Source: Cyanobacteria bacterium HKST-UBA02
Lineage (GTDB): Bacteria; Cyanobacteriota; Vampirovibrionia; Obscuribacterales; Obscuribacteraceae
Direction: 5' to 3'
NCBI GenBank assembly: GCA_020431945.1
Contig: JAGQHH010000066.1
Coordinates: forward strand, 1 to 33,296
DNA length: 33,296 bases
In this document: piece after piece, positions 24,075-31,908 of the stretch
How the letters are laid out: every line of letters begins with the position of its first letter
Position numbering within the stretch: the stretch's first letter is position 1
The notes under the pieces: model-generated
What the model was told of the DNA's origin: nothing
Databases searched by the model: none
What the model saw: the letters and a program-made list of their open reading frames with translations, nothing else
Program-made: the position numbers and the translations under genes

Positions 24075-25253
24075 TCAGTTCAACTGCAGTGTTTTGACGA
24101 TCTCTTCGATGCAGTTGTCGACATAGTTTCCTTTGCCGAGCTGGTCTCTGATATCCAGGAGCTCCTGGGAGATCTCTTTGCGCAGACCCGGCACATCGAG
24201 AAGATCGAGTGTATATCTTACGAGTTGCTGGGCGCGGCAATCCAGTTGTAATAGTTCAGGAACCAGGGTCTTCCCGGCCAGGATATTGGGAAGACCGACA
24301 TTCTTGATCTGCTTGTAGAGCATCACGAACATGAAGCTGAGCCAGCTTCCTCTATAGAAGATGAGCATGGGTTTGCCGAACATCGCCACTTCCAGGGTGG
24401 TGGTGCCCGATTTCGCCCAGACCAGGTCGCATGCGGCTATAGCGGCATAGTTCTCGGAGGCGCCGACGAAGGCCACGGACTTCTCAGGCAGGCCCGCTTT
24501 GCTTATCTCAGCTTTGAGGATCTCGCCCAGGGTCTCATTGGTCAGGGAGACTACGAACTGGGTTTCGGGCTTCATTTCCAGGACTTCTTTGATGGCCTGG
24601 ATTACTACCGGCGCATGACCCCGGATCTCCTGGCGGCGGCTACCGGTAAATATTGAAACCAGGGGCTTTTCGGCGTCGAGCCCGTGATCGGCACAGAATT
24701 TCTGGCGATCCGGAAGATCTTTCGTGCGCGGGATATTCTTCAGGAGCGGATGTCCGACAAACCTCGCTGCCACGCCGTTCTGGCGGAAGAGAGGCTCTTC
24801 GAAAGGAAAGATGACAAGTATTTTAGAGGTGTTTTTCTTTATAGTCTTAATACGCCAGGGGCGGGCAGCCCATATCTGGGGCGAGATGAAGTAGAGGACA
24901 GGCAGATCCCGGCGGGAAGAGCGGATGTCCGAAGCGAGCTGGAGATTGAATCCGCCGTAGTCCACAAGCATCACCATACTGGTGTTCTCCTGCTTGATTC
25001 GGCTGAGGAGCTTCTGTCTTACTCCGGCGAGAAAGGGAATTAGCTTGAGACCTTCCACCAATCCAAGAACCGAGAGCTGTTTGTTCTCGTAGACAAGCTC
25101 TACCCCGGCGGCTTTCATCTTCTCTCCGCCGATTCCCCAGACCTTCAGGTCCGGGTGCTGAGCCCGGAGCTTCTCGAATATGGGCGCACAGTGATTGTCG
25201 CTGGAGACTTCCCCGGCGACCACCATGATCGATTTACTACTGGACTTTTCCAT
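24075..25253 (-). CDS. lpxB: Lipid-A-disaccharide synthase
   Basis: LpxB condenses UDP-diacylglucosamine with lipid X to form the lipid A disaccharide at the inner membrane. The family hallmarks are present: an N-terminal VVAGEVSSDNHCAPIF (usually GEASGD-x-x-GA, here slightly divergent), VWGIGGEKMKAAGVE, LVDYGGFNLQLA, YFISPQIWAARPWRIKTIKK, FPFEEPLF and FVGHPL; then FTGSRRQEI and AKSGTTTLEVAMFGKPM in the C-terminal half. I start at the ATG at 25253, which overlaps the ubiE stop by 17 bases. An in-frame ATG at 25319 would add 22 residues unlike any LpxB. Its presence implies a lipid A-bearing outer membrane. Confidence 0.92.
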   Translation of the reverse strand: MEKSSSKSIMVVAGEVSSDNHCAPIFEKLRAQHPDLKVWGIGGEKMKAAGVELVYENKQLSVLGLVEGLKLIPFLAGVRQKLLSRIKQENTSMVMLVDYGGFNLQLASDIRSSRRDLPVLYFISPQIWAARPWRIKTIKKNTSKILVIFPFEEPLFRQNGVAARFVGHPLLKNIPRTKDLPDRQKFCADHGLDAEKPLVSIFTGSRRQEIRGHAPVVIQAIKEVLEMKPETQFVVSLTNETLGEILKAEISKAGLPEKSVAFVGASENYAAIAACDLVWAKSGTTTLEVAMFGKPMLIFYRGSWLSFMFVMLYKQIKNVGLPNILAGKTLVPELLQLDCRAQQLVRYTLDLLDVPGLRKEISQELLDIRDQLGKGNYVDNCIEEIVKTLQLN

Positions 25254-25995
25254 AATGCAGAGCCACCGAGCCGCCGGCAAGGGCGATATGGCGGACGTCG
25301 GCCATGCCGGCGCCGGCAAAACGCTTGCTTATCTCGTCCGGATCGGGATAAGTGGACTTGGACTCCGGCAAGTAAGTATAGGCGGACCGGTCGTTTTGCA
25401 GGACCTGCCCGATGATCGGAACGATATTGCCGAAATAGAAGCGGAAGGTAGGAGCGAAAAGGAAACCTCTGGGCTTGCCCAGATCGAGATTGATTACAGC
25501 GCCTCCCGGACGGACGACCCGGGCCATCTCCGAGAGACCGCGGTCGAGATCGCTGAGATTGCGCAGACCGAAGCTGATTATGGCGCCGTCGAATTCGTCG
25601 GTGGCAAAAGGAAGATTCTGGGCGTCTCCTTCCACGAACTCGAGTCGGGCTGTGATTTCGTTATCCTTTCTGGCGGACGCTTCCCGGGCTCGGGCTACAT
25701 CGAGCATATTGCCGGAGAAGTCAAGTCCGACGACTTCGTCTTCCGGTCCGAGTCTCGAAGCGATGCGCAGGGCGAGATCGCCGGTGCCGCAGCAGACATC
25801 GAGAAATCTTCCGGCGCGCCCTTTTCTTGCCTGGGCTGTTTTGTGAAGAAGCAGATCCACCGCTCTTCTTTTCCAGGCCCGGTGCATACAGATGCTGATT
25901 GCATCGTTGGTCAGGTCGTATCTTCTGGCTATACGCTCGAACTGAGCATGGACGAATCCATGCTTTTCCTCATCGGTCGGAAGCGTGAAGGGCAT
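25237..25995 (-). CDS. ubiE: Demethylmenaquinone/ubiquinone methyltransferase
   Basis: This 252-residue SAM methyltransferase is the UbiE/MenG enzyme that C-methylates the quinone ring in the last steps of menaquinone (and, in some bacteria, ubiquinone) synthesis. Signatures include FERIARRYDLTNDAISICMHRAWKRRAV near the N-terminus, the SAM loop DVCCGTGDLALRIA (66-), GDAQNLPFATDEFDGAIISFGLRNL and the FAPTFRFYFGNIVPIIGQ...YTYLPESKSTYP block that identifies this family. It begins three bases after secG and overlaps lpxB, within one operon. Because no other quinone genes are present, menaquinone versus ubiquinone cannot be resolved here. Confidence 0.94.
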   Translation of the reverse strand: MPFTLPTDEEKHGFVHAQFERIARRYDLTNDAISICMHRAWKRRAVDLLLHKTAQARKGRAGRFLDVCCGTGDLALRIASRLGPEDEVVGLDFSGNMLDVARAREASARKDNEITARLEFVEGDAQNLPFATDEFDGAIISFGLRNLSDLDRGLSEMARVVRPGGAVINLDLGKPRGFLFAPTFRFYFGNIVPIIGQVLQNDRSAYTYLPESKSTYPDPDEISKRFAGAGMADVRHIALAGGSVALHYGKVQ

Positions 25996-25998
25996 GGC

Positions 25999-26232
25999 TC
26001 AGTGGATGAATCCGAATCCGAGAAGCAGGCAGCAGATTAGAAAAGCTATGGAGAGTCCCCAGGTCAGCCGGTCGAGCCCGGCTTCGGCTCCGCGCTTGCC
26101 CGAGAACATCGAGGCAGTGCCGCCGATACCGCCGAGCCCTTCGCCCTTTGGCGAGTGCAGAAGAATCATGATTATGATTCCCAGGGCAAGCAGGGTGGTC
26201 AATATCAAGGTGGCGATGTAAAGTGGGCTCAT
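25999..26232 (-). CDS. secG: Preprotein translocase subunit SecG
   Basis: This 77-residue protein has two membrane helices (about 5-25 and 55-75) joined by a Gly-rich loop, HSPKGEGLGGIGGTASMFSGKRGAE, which is the diagnostic SecG pattern. It is an auxiliary subunit of the SecYEG translocon. It is the first gene of the envelope operon leading into ubiE, lpxB, the ABC exporter and the PH-like gene; the gap to ubiE is three bases. A TATAAT on the minus strand at 26289-26284 is a candidate -10 box, about 50 bases before the start, but no good -35 accompanies it. Confidence 0.92.
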   Translation of the reverse strand: MSPLYIATLILTTLLALGIIIMILLHSPKGEGLGGIGGTASMFSGKRGAEAGLDRLTWGLSIAFLICCLLLGFGFIH

Positions 26233-26283
26233 GTCTTTTCTGATTCTTTCCCGGACTTAGCGGGTTCTTGTAAAGCAGATTCG

Positions 26284-26289
26284 ATTATA
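26284..26289 (-). promoter_or_regulatory. -10 box of the secG envelope operon
   Basis: A perfect TATAAT is read on the minus strand in the gap upstream of secG. No -35 box is visible at 16-18 bp, so the promoter may need an activator. Transcription would begin near 26277, giving a leader of about 45 bases. Confidence 0.45.
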
Positions 26290-26376
26290 GCGCATACGCC
26301 CCTGTCCCCGGGCGCCGTGCCGGTCGGGCTTGGCCAATCGTCACCTCATAACCGGCGCTTAATGATAGATTAGATA

Positions 26377-28650
26377 GTGGTTGATCCGATAAGAGTCTCC
26401 AAGGGTCTTTCTGGCGTGCAGGATCTGGTCGAAATCAAAGTGCTTCTGGCGGGAGGCGATACGGAGCTTCTCGAAGAAGTGAAAGATCGTCTGGTGGATT
26501 TCAGTCGAACCGTAGAGCTTGCTGAAAGCCCCCGAGATTGCATGTCCAGGCTCAAGGGCGGAGATACAGATGTTGTACTCGTCGATCAGACGATCCTGAG
26601 CAAGGACCCGGGACAGGCTCTGGGATTCATCCGCGCCTCGGCACCGCGAAGCGCGATACTGTGCCTGGTGCCCGACGCCAGTGAAGAGGAAGCTCTTGCG
26701 CTGATCCGCCTCGGGGCTGACGAAGTGATTACCAGGGACGAGCTCCGGGAAGGAAAGCTCAGCCGCATAGTGGGCCGTGTCTGGCAGCGCTCCAATGCCG
26801 GGGTGCAGATGACTTCGCAGATAAGCGATTTCGTTCTCACTCATAGTTTCGACGGAATTCTCACTCTCGATTTGCAGAACCGGGTGCTCTTGTGGAACCA
26901 TGCCATGGAGCGCATGTTCGGGCGCAAACGTGAAGATGTGCTGGGCAAAGTCGCTGTGGATGTTCTGCCTTTCGAAGGGCTGGGCGGCGAGATCGCCAGA
27001 GCGGTTTCGGGTCTCTCATTTGCCGGCCAGACAAGACGCTATCTTCTGCGCGGGGTGATGCGAGTCTATCGTCCGTACTACTCGCCCCTGACCAGCAGGT
27101 CCGGACAGGTCATAGGCGCCATGGCAATCTTCCGTGACATGACCGAAGAGCTGAGCGCCGGGCAGCAGATCAAAGAGTTGAAAGAGCGGGTGGACAAGCT
27201 CGCCGATACCGTGCCGAAAATGGTCTGGATGGCTGGTGTCGATGGTGTCCGCAATTATTTCAACAGCCGCTGGGCTGATTTCACCGGGGTCAATGTCGAG
27301 TCTCTCTACAACGACGGCTGGCTTGTGGGTGTGCATCCCCAGGACAGACCGAACTATGTGGCGGTTCTTCGAAAGGCCCTGGATGACCGCGAGAACTTTC
27401 ACGTCGAATACCGGATGCGCCGTCATGACAATTCTTTCCGCCGCATTCTCGATTCCGGGACGCCCCTAATGGGACCGGACAAGGAGTTTCTAGGTTTTAT
27501 CGGCACTTGCACCGACATCAGCGAAACCGGCACCACCCAGCACCGCATCGAAACCAGGCAGCTTGCCAGGCTCTGGAGCGAGACCGGAGACTATCAGCGG
27601 TCCACCATGAGAGAGACCGCTGCATCCACCATGGAGGATGCACCTATTGGTGTATGGAAGCTGGATCGAGATCTGGTGATTACCAAAGCCAGTCGTGCGG
27701 TGGCGGATCAGCTCGGCGTAGAGCCTTCACATCTGGTGGGTCTCCCTTTCGTGGAAGTAGTCGGATCGATTCCTCGAGAGTCTCTCGAATCGGTGCTCAC
27801 CGAGCAGACCACGGTGCAGCTCACGGCACACCGTGTGGATCTCGGTCAGGGTGACGACAAGAAATCGGTGCTCTGGGATCTTGCTGCCTGGCCTCTCAAG
27901 GATAAGAGCAAAGCGGTTATCGGAGTCTGCGTGAGCACCATCGAAGTGGATGAGAAGTCCAGCAACGACAAGCTCAAAGAGGACTTCATAGCGACTCTGG
28001 TTCATGATCTCAAAACCCCTCTCATCGGCGCCGATCGAACTCTGGAGCTGATGATTGGCGGTGCTCTGGGCGAAGTCGATTCGGGGCAATCCGAAGTGCT
28101 GAGCATGTTGAGGCGTAGCAACCAGGGTCTTCTCCGAATGGTTCAGAACCTCATCGAAGTTTACCGGTACGACTTCAGCAAGGCCGATCTGGCCAGCGAC
28201 TCCATATCGCTTTTCGATATAGCCACGGAATGCTCCCGGGAGCTTGCTGCCGTTGGCGAGCAGAAAGGCGTCAATCTGGAGACCAGTCTCTCCGCAGGGC
28301 ATGGACTTGTACTCGGCGATGCCCTGGCTGTGAAGCGGGTTTTTCTCAATCTTCTCGACAATGCTATCAAGTTCACCCAGGCCGGTGGAAAGGTGAGGCT
28401 GTGGGGAGAGGAGACACCGAATCAGGTGACAGTCTATGTCAAGGATTCTGGCATCGGTATAGACCGGGAAGATCTGGGCAAAGTATTCGAGCGCTTCTGG
28501 CGCAGTGAAAAAGGCCGGGGTCAGGCTGTGGGAACCGGGCTCGGGCTCTATCTCTGCAAACAGATTGTCGATGCTCACAGCGGCGAGATCAAAGTGGAAA
28601 GCGAGCCCGGTAGTGGTACTGTCTTCAGTGTTATGCTTCCGAAGCGCTAG
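26377..28650 (+). CDS. Soluble multi-PAS sensor histidine kinase with degenerate receiver domain
   Basis: This 757-residue protein has no membrane helix. Residues about 19-140 form a receiver-like domain (EIKVLLAGGDTELLEEV... DTDVVLVDQTIL... LGADEVI). The phospho-acceptor-like aspartate is present, but the usual N-terminal acidic pair is GGD and the conserved lysine is replaced. Three PAS domains follow (about 146-265, 270-390 and 410-525), then HisKA with H543 (LVHDLKTPL) and a HATPase with N box LLDNAIKF, G1 DSGIGID, F box FERFW and G2 GTGLGL. It is thus a cytoplasmic autokinase sensing a diffusible or redox cue. GTG 26377 is the first start after an in-frame TAG. No cognate response regulator lies nearby. 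Confidence 0.9.
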   Translation: MVDPIRVSKGLSGVQDLVEIKVLLAGGDTELLEEVKDRLVDFSRTVELAESPRDCMSRLKGGDTDVVLVDQTILSKDPGQALGFIRASAPRSAILCLVPDASEEEALALIRLGADEVITRDELREGKLSRIVGRVWQRSNAGVQMTSQISDFVLTHSFDGILTLDLQNRVLLWNHAMERMFGRKREDVLGKVAVDVLPFEGLGGEIARAVSGLSFAGQTRRYLLRGVMRVYRPYYSPLTSRSGQVIGAMAIFRDMTEELSAGQQIKELKERVDKLADTVPKMVWMAGVDGVRNYFNSRWADFTGVNVESLYNDGWLVGVHPQDRPNYVAVLRKALDDRENFHVEYRMRRHDNSFRRILDSGTPLMGPDKEFLGFIGTCTDISETGTTQHRIETRQLARLWSETGDYQRSTMRETAASTMEDAPIGVWKLDRDLVITKASRAVADQLGVEPSHLVGLPFVEVVGSIPRESLESVLTEQTTVQLTAHRVDLGQGDDKKSVLWDLAAWPLKDKSKAVIGVCVSTIEVDEKSSNDKLKEDFIATLVHDLKTPLIGADRTLELMIGGALGEVDSGQSEVLSMLRRSNQGLLRMVQNLIEVYRYDFSKADLASDSISLFDIATECSRELAAVGEQKGVNLETSLSAGHGLVLGDALAVKRVFLNLLDNAIKFTQAGGKVRLWGEETPNQVTVYVKDSGIGIDREDLGKVFERFWRSEKGRGQAVGTGLGLYLCKQIVDAHSGEIKVESEPGSGTVFSVMLPKR

Positions 28651-28674
28651 ATTGCAATAATCAAGCAGGCAAAA

Positions 28675-29112
28675 TCAAGCAGAGGGTCTCGGCTTGTCCC
28701 CGTCGAGATAACGCTGCAGGATTATCGCCGCCGCCTGCATGTCTACGAGAGCTTTTTTGTTGCCTGTCTTGACTCCCTGGATCGTCAGAGTACGGATAGC
28801 ACCGACTGTTGACAATCGTTCGTCCTCGTAGACGACCGGCAGACCAGTGGCTCTTGCCAGCTTGCTGGCGAAAGAGCGGACTTTTTCCGCCTGGTCCCCG
28901 GAGCTTCCGTCCATATTGAGGGGTAGCCCGACTACGATCTGTACGGCTCCGTGTCTCCTGGCAATACCTTTGACCCGGCTGACATCTTCTCTGGTGTTGG
29001 TTCTTTCGATGGTCTCGAGACCCGCTGCGGTGATGCCGAGAGGATCGGATATGGCGATCCCGATGCGCCTGTCGCCGATGTCAAGTCCGATTATCCGTGG
29101 CTTTTCACTCAT
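28675..29112 (-). CDS. ruvX: RuvX/YqgF pre-16S rRNA nuclease, RNase H-like fold
   Basis: This 145-residue protein is the YqgF/RuvX family nuclease that trims the 5' end of 16S rRNA, once predicted as a Holliday junction resolvase. Typical motifs are IIGLDIGDRRIGIAISDPLG (catalytic D11), IVVGLPLNMDGSSGDQAEKV, VVYEDERLSTVGA and the late VDMQAAAIILQRYLD. The start is placed at the ATG at 29112, directly before the conserved first strand; upstream in-frame codons continue antisense through sixA and are not family-like. It is convergent with the histidine kinase (24-bp gap) and divergent from sixA (54 bp). Confidence 0.92.
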   Translation of the reverse strand: MSEKPRIIGLDIGDRRIGIAISDPLGITAAGLETIERTNTREDVSRVKGIARRHGAVQIVVGLPLNMDGSSGDQAEKVRSFASKLARATGLPVVYEDERLSTVGAIRTLTIQGVKTGNKKALVDMQAAAIILQRYLDGDKPRPSA

Positions 29113-29151
29113 TGTTGTGATTCTACATCTGAAATACCATAATGTCAGCAT

Positions 29152-29157
29152 GGAGGA
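29152..29157 (+). promoter_or_regulatory. Strong Shine-Dalgarno site of sixA
   Basis: GGAGGA lies nine bases before the sixA ATG at 29167. It is the clearest ribosome binding site in the window; many genes here lack one. Confidence 0.6.
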
Positions 29158-29166
29158 GCAGGACCG

Positions 29167-29676
29167 ATGAAGATATACGTGGTCAGGCACGGAGTGCCGG
29201 TGGATGGTTTGACAGCCGAGATCAGAAGCGATGCGGAAAGACCGCTTTCGGAGCGCGGCATCGTCGAGACCAATATGGTGGCGTCGGCTCTCAAGACCCT
29301 TGGCGCCAGACCCGATCCCATCGTCTCGAGCCCTCTGGTTCGAGCCTGCCAGACCGCCGATATTTTTCAGGAGCACCTTGAAGGAGAGCGCTTGCTGAGC
29401 GGTAGTCTTGCCCCCGGTGGCGCTCCCGATGAGGTTTTCAGCTTTCTTTCCAAATACGAGGACAGAGCCGAGATTATGGTGGTCGGTCATGAGCCGGATG
29501 TCGGCGACCTGGTGAGCGCACTGGTCGGCGGCAGCAAGCAGTTTTGCATGCCTTTCAAGAAAGGCGCCGTCTGTTGCATCGAGGTGGCTGACATTCCACC
29601 GGTCCTCTCCGGAGGCATCGTCTGGATGCTCAATCCGGCAGTCATCGGGGCTTTCTTTCAAGTGAAGCAGCCTTAG
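29167..29676 (+). CDS. sixA: SixA-type phosphohistidine phosphatase
   Basis: This 169-residue member of the histidine phosphatase superfamily has the nucleophile-bearing R-H-G (YVVRHG, H8) and the second histidine H108 in VVGHEPDVGDL, plus RPLSERG and SSPLVRACQTADI typical of SixA. SixA removes phosphate from phosphohistidine proteins such as HPt domains or PTS components. Length and motif order fit the family. The multi-PAS histidine kinase about 500 bases upstream is a tempting target, but ruvX lies between them on the opposite strand, so the link is only neighbourhood. A strong GGAGGA ribosome site fixes the start. Confidence 0.92.
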   Translation: MKIYVVRHGVPVDGLTAEIRSDAERPLSERGIVETNMVASALKTLGARPDPIVSSPLVRACQTADIFQEHLEGERLLSGSLAPGGAPDEVFSFLSKYEDRAEIMVVGHEPDVGDLVSALVGGSKQFCMPFKKGAVCCIEVADIPPVLSGGIVWMLNPAVIGAFFQVKQP

Positions 29677-29715
29677 GCTATTATGGTAACGGACTGAATA
29701 ACCGGGGTTTTTGTT

Positions 29716-30648
29716 TTGGAGCTAATCGACAAATACAGGGGCAGTTTGTTCGGCCTTGCCATTGGCGATGCTATGGGTGCGCCCCTGGAGTATCTGGAAC
29801 CGGGAAGCTTCGAGCCTGTCACTGATATGACCGGTGGTGGCGTGTTCAAACTGCGTGCCGGCGACTGGACCGATGATACATCCATGGCTCTCTGCATGGC
29901 CGAGAGCCTCATCGAATGTCGTGGTTTCGATCCGTCGGATCAGATGGAGCGATATCTCAAGTGGTATCACAGCGGTCATCTGAGCAGTCAGGGTTGGTGT
30001 TTCGATGTCGGCACAGTGAATCGCAAAGCCCTGCTCAATTTCGAGAGCACACGCCAGAGTTTCTGCGGTTTGACCGATGAGAGTTCTGCCACCAACGGCT
30101 CGATCATGCGTCTGGCGCCCATGGCCCTGGCTTACGCCGCCCAGCCGACCCGGGCACTGGATTATGCCGGGGAGAGCTCACGCACCACCCACGCGCATCC
30201 CTGGTGTATCGACGCCTGCCGCTATCTGTGTGCACTGATTATGGGAGCCCTGCAAGAAGAAGTCAGCAAGGAAGAGATCCTCTCGCCTCTGTATTCGCCG
30301 GTCAAGGAATACTGGGCGCACCGGCCTCTCTGTCCGGAGATCGAGGCGATTGCCCGGGGCTCCTTCAAAGAGAAAGAGCCCCCTGACATAATGGGTGACG
30401 GCTCGGTTCTCAACAGTCTCGAGGCAGCCCTCTGGGCCTTCCACAAATCAAGCACTTTCGAGGAAGGCTGTCTGCTGGCCGTCAATCTGGGATTCGATGC
30501 CGACTCCACCGGTGCCGTCTATGGACAGTTGGCCGGCGCTTTCTACGGCGAAGCCAACCTGCCGGCGGCATGGCGCTCGCGACTTGCCCTGGGTCATGTG
30601 ATCCGGCGTTATTCAGAGCAGCTCTTCGCTCTGTCGCAAACCATGTGA
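29716..30648 (+). CDS. ADP-ribosylglycohydrolase (DraG/ARH-like)
   Basis: This 310-residue protein belongs to the ADP-ribosylglycohydrolase family, which removes ADP-ribose from proteins or other acceptors using two divalent metals. It begins KYRGSLFGLAIGDAMGAPLEY and has the first metal motif WTDDTSM (T52, D53, D54) and the second GFDADSTGAVYGQLAGA (D261, D263). The helical core between them is intact. A TTG start at 29716 is used because no ATG or GTG precedes the conserved N-terminus after an in-frame TGA; GGGG eight bases upstream is a weak ribosome site. No ADP-ribosyltransferase is nearby, so the target cannot be named. Confidence 0.9.
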   Translation: MELIDKYRGSLFGLAIGDAMGAPLEYLEPGSFEPVTDMTGGGVFKLRAGDWTDDTSMALCMAESLIECRGFDPSDQMERYLKWYHSGHLSSQGWCFDVGTVNRKALLNFESTRQSFCGLTDESSATNGSIMRLAPMALAYAAQPTRALDYAGESSRTTHAHPWCIDACRYLCALIMGALQEEVSKEEILSPLYSPVKEYWAHRPLCPEIEAIARGSFKEKEPPDIMGDGSVLNSLEAALWAFHKSSTFEEGCLLAVNLGFDADSTGAVYGQLAGAFYGEANLPAAWRSRLALGHVIRRYSEQLFALSQTM

Positions 30649-30691
30649 GTAATGTACTAAAATCTGAATTCAATCCCTTGAGGTGAATTCT

Positions 30692-31858
30692 GTGAGAAAA
30701 CCCGTTCTCTTGACCGCCGCCCTCGCGGTCTCCTCCTCCGTCTCTTTTTTGTTCTGCGCACTTCATGCCCTGGCGGCGCCGGAGGTCTTCGGCAATCTCA
30801 GTTTCGCTGAAGCCAAGGCGAAAGCCAAGAAAGAAGGCAAACTGCTTCTTGTCGATTGCACCGCTTCCTGGTGCGGCCCCTGCAAGATGATGGACGCAAA
30901 GACCTGGTCGGACGGCAGTGTCAAGGAAGCCCTGGATAAGAAATTCGTAGCCGTTCAGATCGATGTCGACGAAGAGAAAGAGCTGGCGCAGTCCCTGAAG
31001 ATCCAGGCTATGCCCACGCTGATCTTGTTTGGAGATGGCGGTGAGAAAGAGGTCGATCGGGATCTGGGCTTCAAGAGTCCGGAAGAGCTGGTTTCCTGGC
31101 TGTCCACAGCAGGCTCCGGCAAGTCCAAAGTCGATCGTCTCAAGGACGCCCTCGCTGCCGTCGACGGCAAAGGGGGAGAGGCCGAAGCAAAAGCCCATTT
31201 CGAGCTCGGTGCTTGTTATCTCGAGAGCGGTAAAAACGAGGATGCCGCGGATCAGTTCATCTGGCTCTGGACCAACAGTCCCATGGGCAAAGAAGAGATG
31301 ATGCAAATGAGGCGCTCCGTGCTAACCGGACTGCTCCGCCGGGTGGCAGACCGTTCCGCCGAGGCCAAAAAGAAACTCTCGACTCTGCGGGACGGCACGG
31401 AGAAAGAGGATCGTCTCTCCTGGGCTATTCTCAACACGATTCTTTCCGAGGACGATAAGACCCTTTCCTGGTTCGATGGGATCGCAGACAAGTCCGAAAA
31501 GGAAAAAGCTTATGGCGATCTCAAGCCCGGTCTCGAGAACATGCTTCTCAGTCGAGGCCGTTTCAAGGATGTCGGAACCTTCGGAATGCAAAAGCCTCTC
31601 GAGGAGCTCGACGAGCTCGAGACCGAATCCAAGAAGATTGCTGATGCTGTGAAACAGAAGTTTGGCGATAAGGTTCCGCCCAATTTGAACTTCGATCCTT
31701 TCGTCAACAATGCCGGTGTGGTCTATGCTTGCCTGAAAGCTGCTGGACGTGACGACGAGGCCAAGCAGGTCTACGATCGCTGTCTGAAGTTGCGCGATTC
31801 GGACGAGATGAAGGAGACCCTGAAAAAGGCTGCCGAAGAGGCTGCCAAATCGCAATAA
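30692..31858 (+). CDS. Exported thioredoxin-like protein with helical repeat tail
   Basis: This protein has a Sec signal peptide (about 1-28, ending HALA-A), a thioredoxin domain with LLLVDCTASWCGPCKMM (C61 and C64) and the cis-proline segment QAMPTLILFGDGG, and then about 230 residues of charged helices resembling TPR units (AHFELGACYLESGKNEDAADQFIWLW; GVVYACLKAAGRDDEAKQVYDRCLKLR). It is probably a periplasmic disulphide reductase or isomerase with a protein-binding tail. The GTG at 30692 is chosen because GAGGTGA lies five bases before it; the GTG at 30683 sits inside that ribosome site. It may be co-directional with the next exported vWA gene, which has its own possible promoter. Confidence 0.85.
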   Translation: MRKPVLLTAALAVSSSVSFLFCALHALAAPEVFGNLSFAEAKAKAKKEGKLLLVDCTASWCGPCKMMDAKTWSDGSVKEALDKKFVAVQIDVDEEKELAQSLKIQAMPTLILFGDGGEKEVDRDLGFKSPEELVSWLSTAGSGKSKVDRLKDALAAVDGKGGEAEAKAHFELGACYLESGKNEDAADQFIWLWTNSPMGKEEMMQMRRSVLTGLLRRVADRSAEAKKKLSTLRDGTEKEDRLSWAILNTILSEDDKTLSWFDGIADKSEKEKAYGDLKPGLENMLLSRGRFKDVGTFGMQKPLEELDELETESKKIADAVKQKFGDKVPPNLNFDPFVNNAGVVYACLKAAGRDDEAKQVYDRCLKLRDSDEMKETLKKAAEEAAKSQ

Positions 31859-31877
31859 GTACTCTGGAACTTAATCC

Positions 31878-31905
31878 GGGACAGGACGTCTTTTCAGGAT
31901 ATATT
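31878..31905 (+). promoter_or_regulatory. Possible promoter upstream of vWA gene
   Basis: GGGACA (31878-31883) and TATATT (31900-31905) are separated by 16 bp. Transcription would begin near 31912, just after ATG 31909, which would favour initiation at the in-frame ATG 31942. Tentative. Confidence 0.3.
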
Positions 31906-31908
31906 CGA

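Noticed and set aside
25254..25319. Longer lpxB start at 25319
   Set aside because: It would add 22 residues unlike LpxB and overlap ubiE by 83 bases instead of 17.
29113..29661. Longer ruvX start at 29661
   Set aside because: It would run antisense through sixA. The conserved RuvX N-terminus begins at the ATG at 29112.
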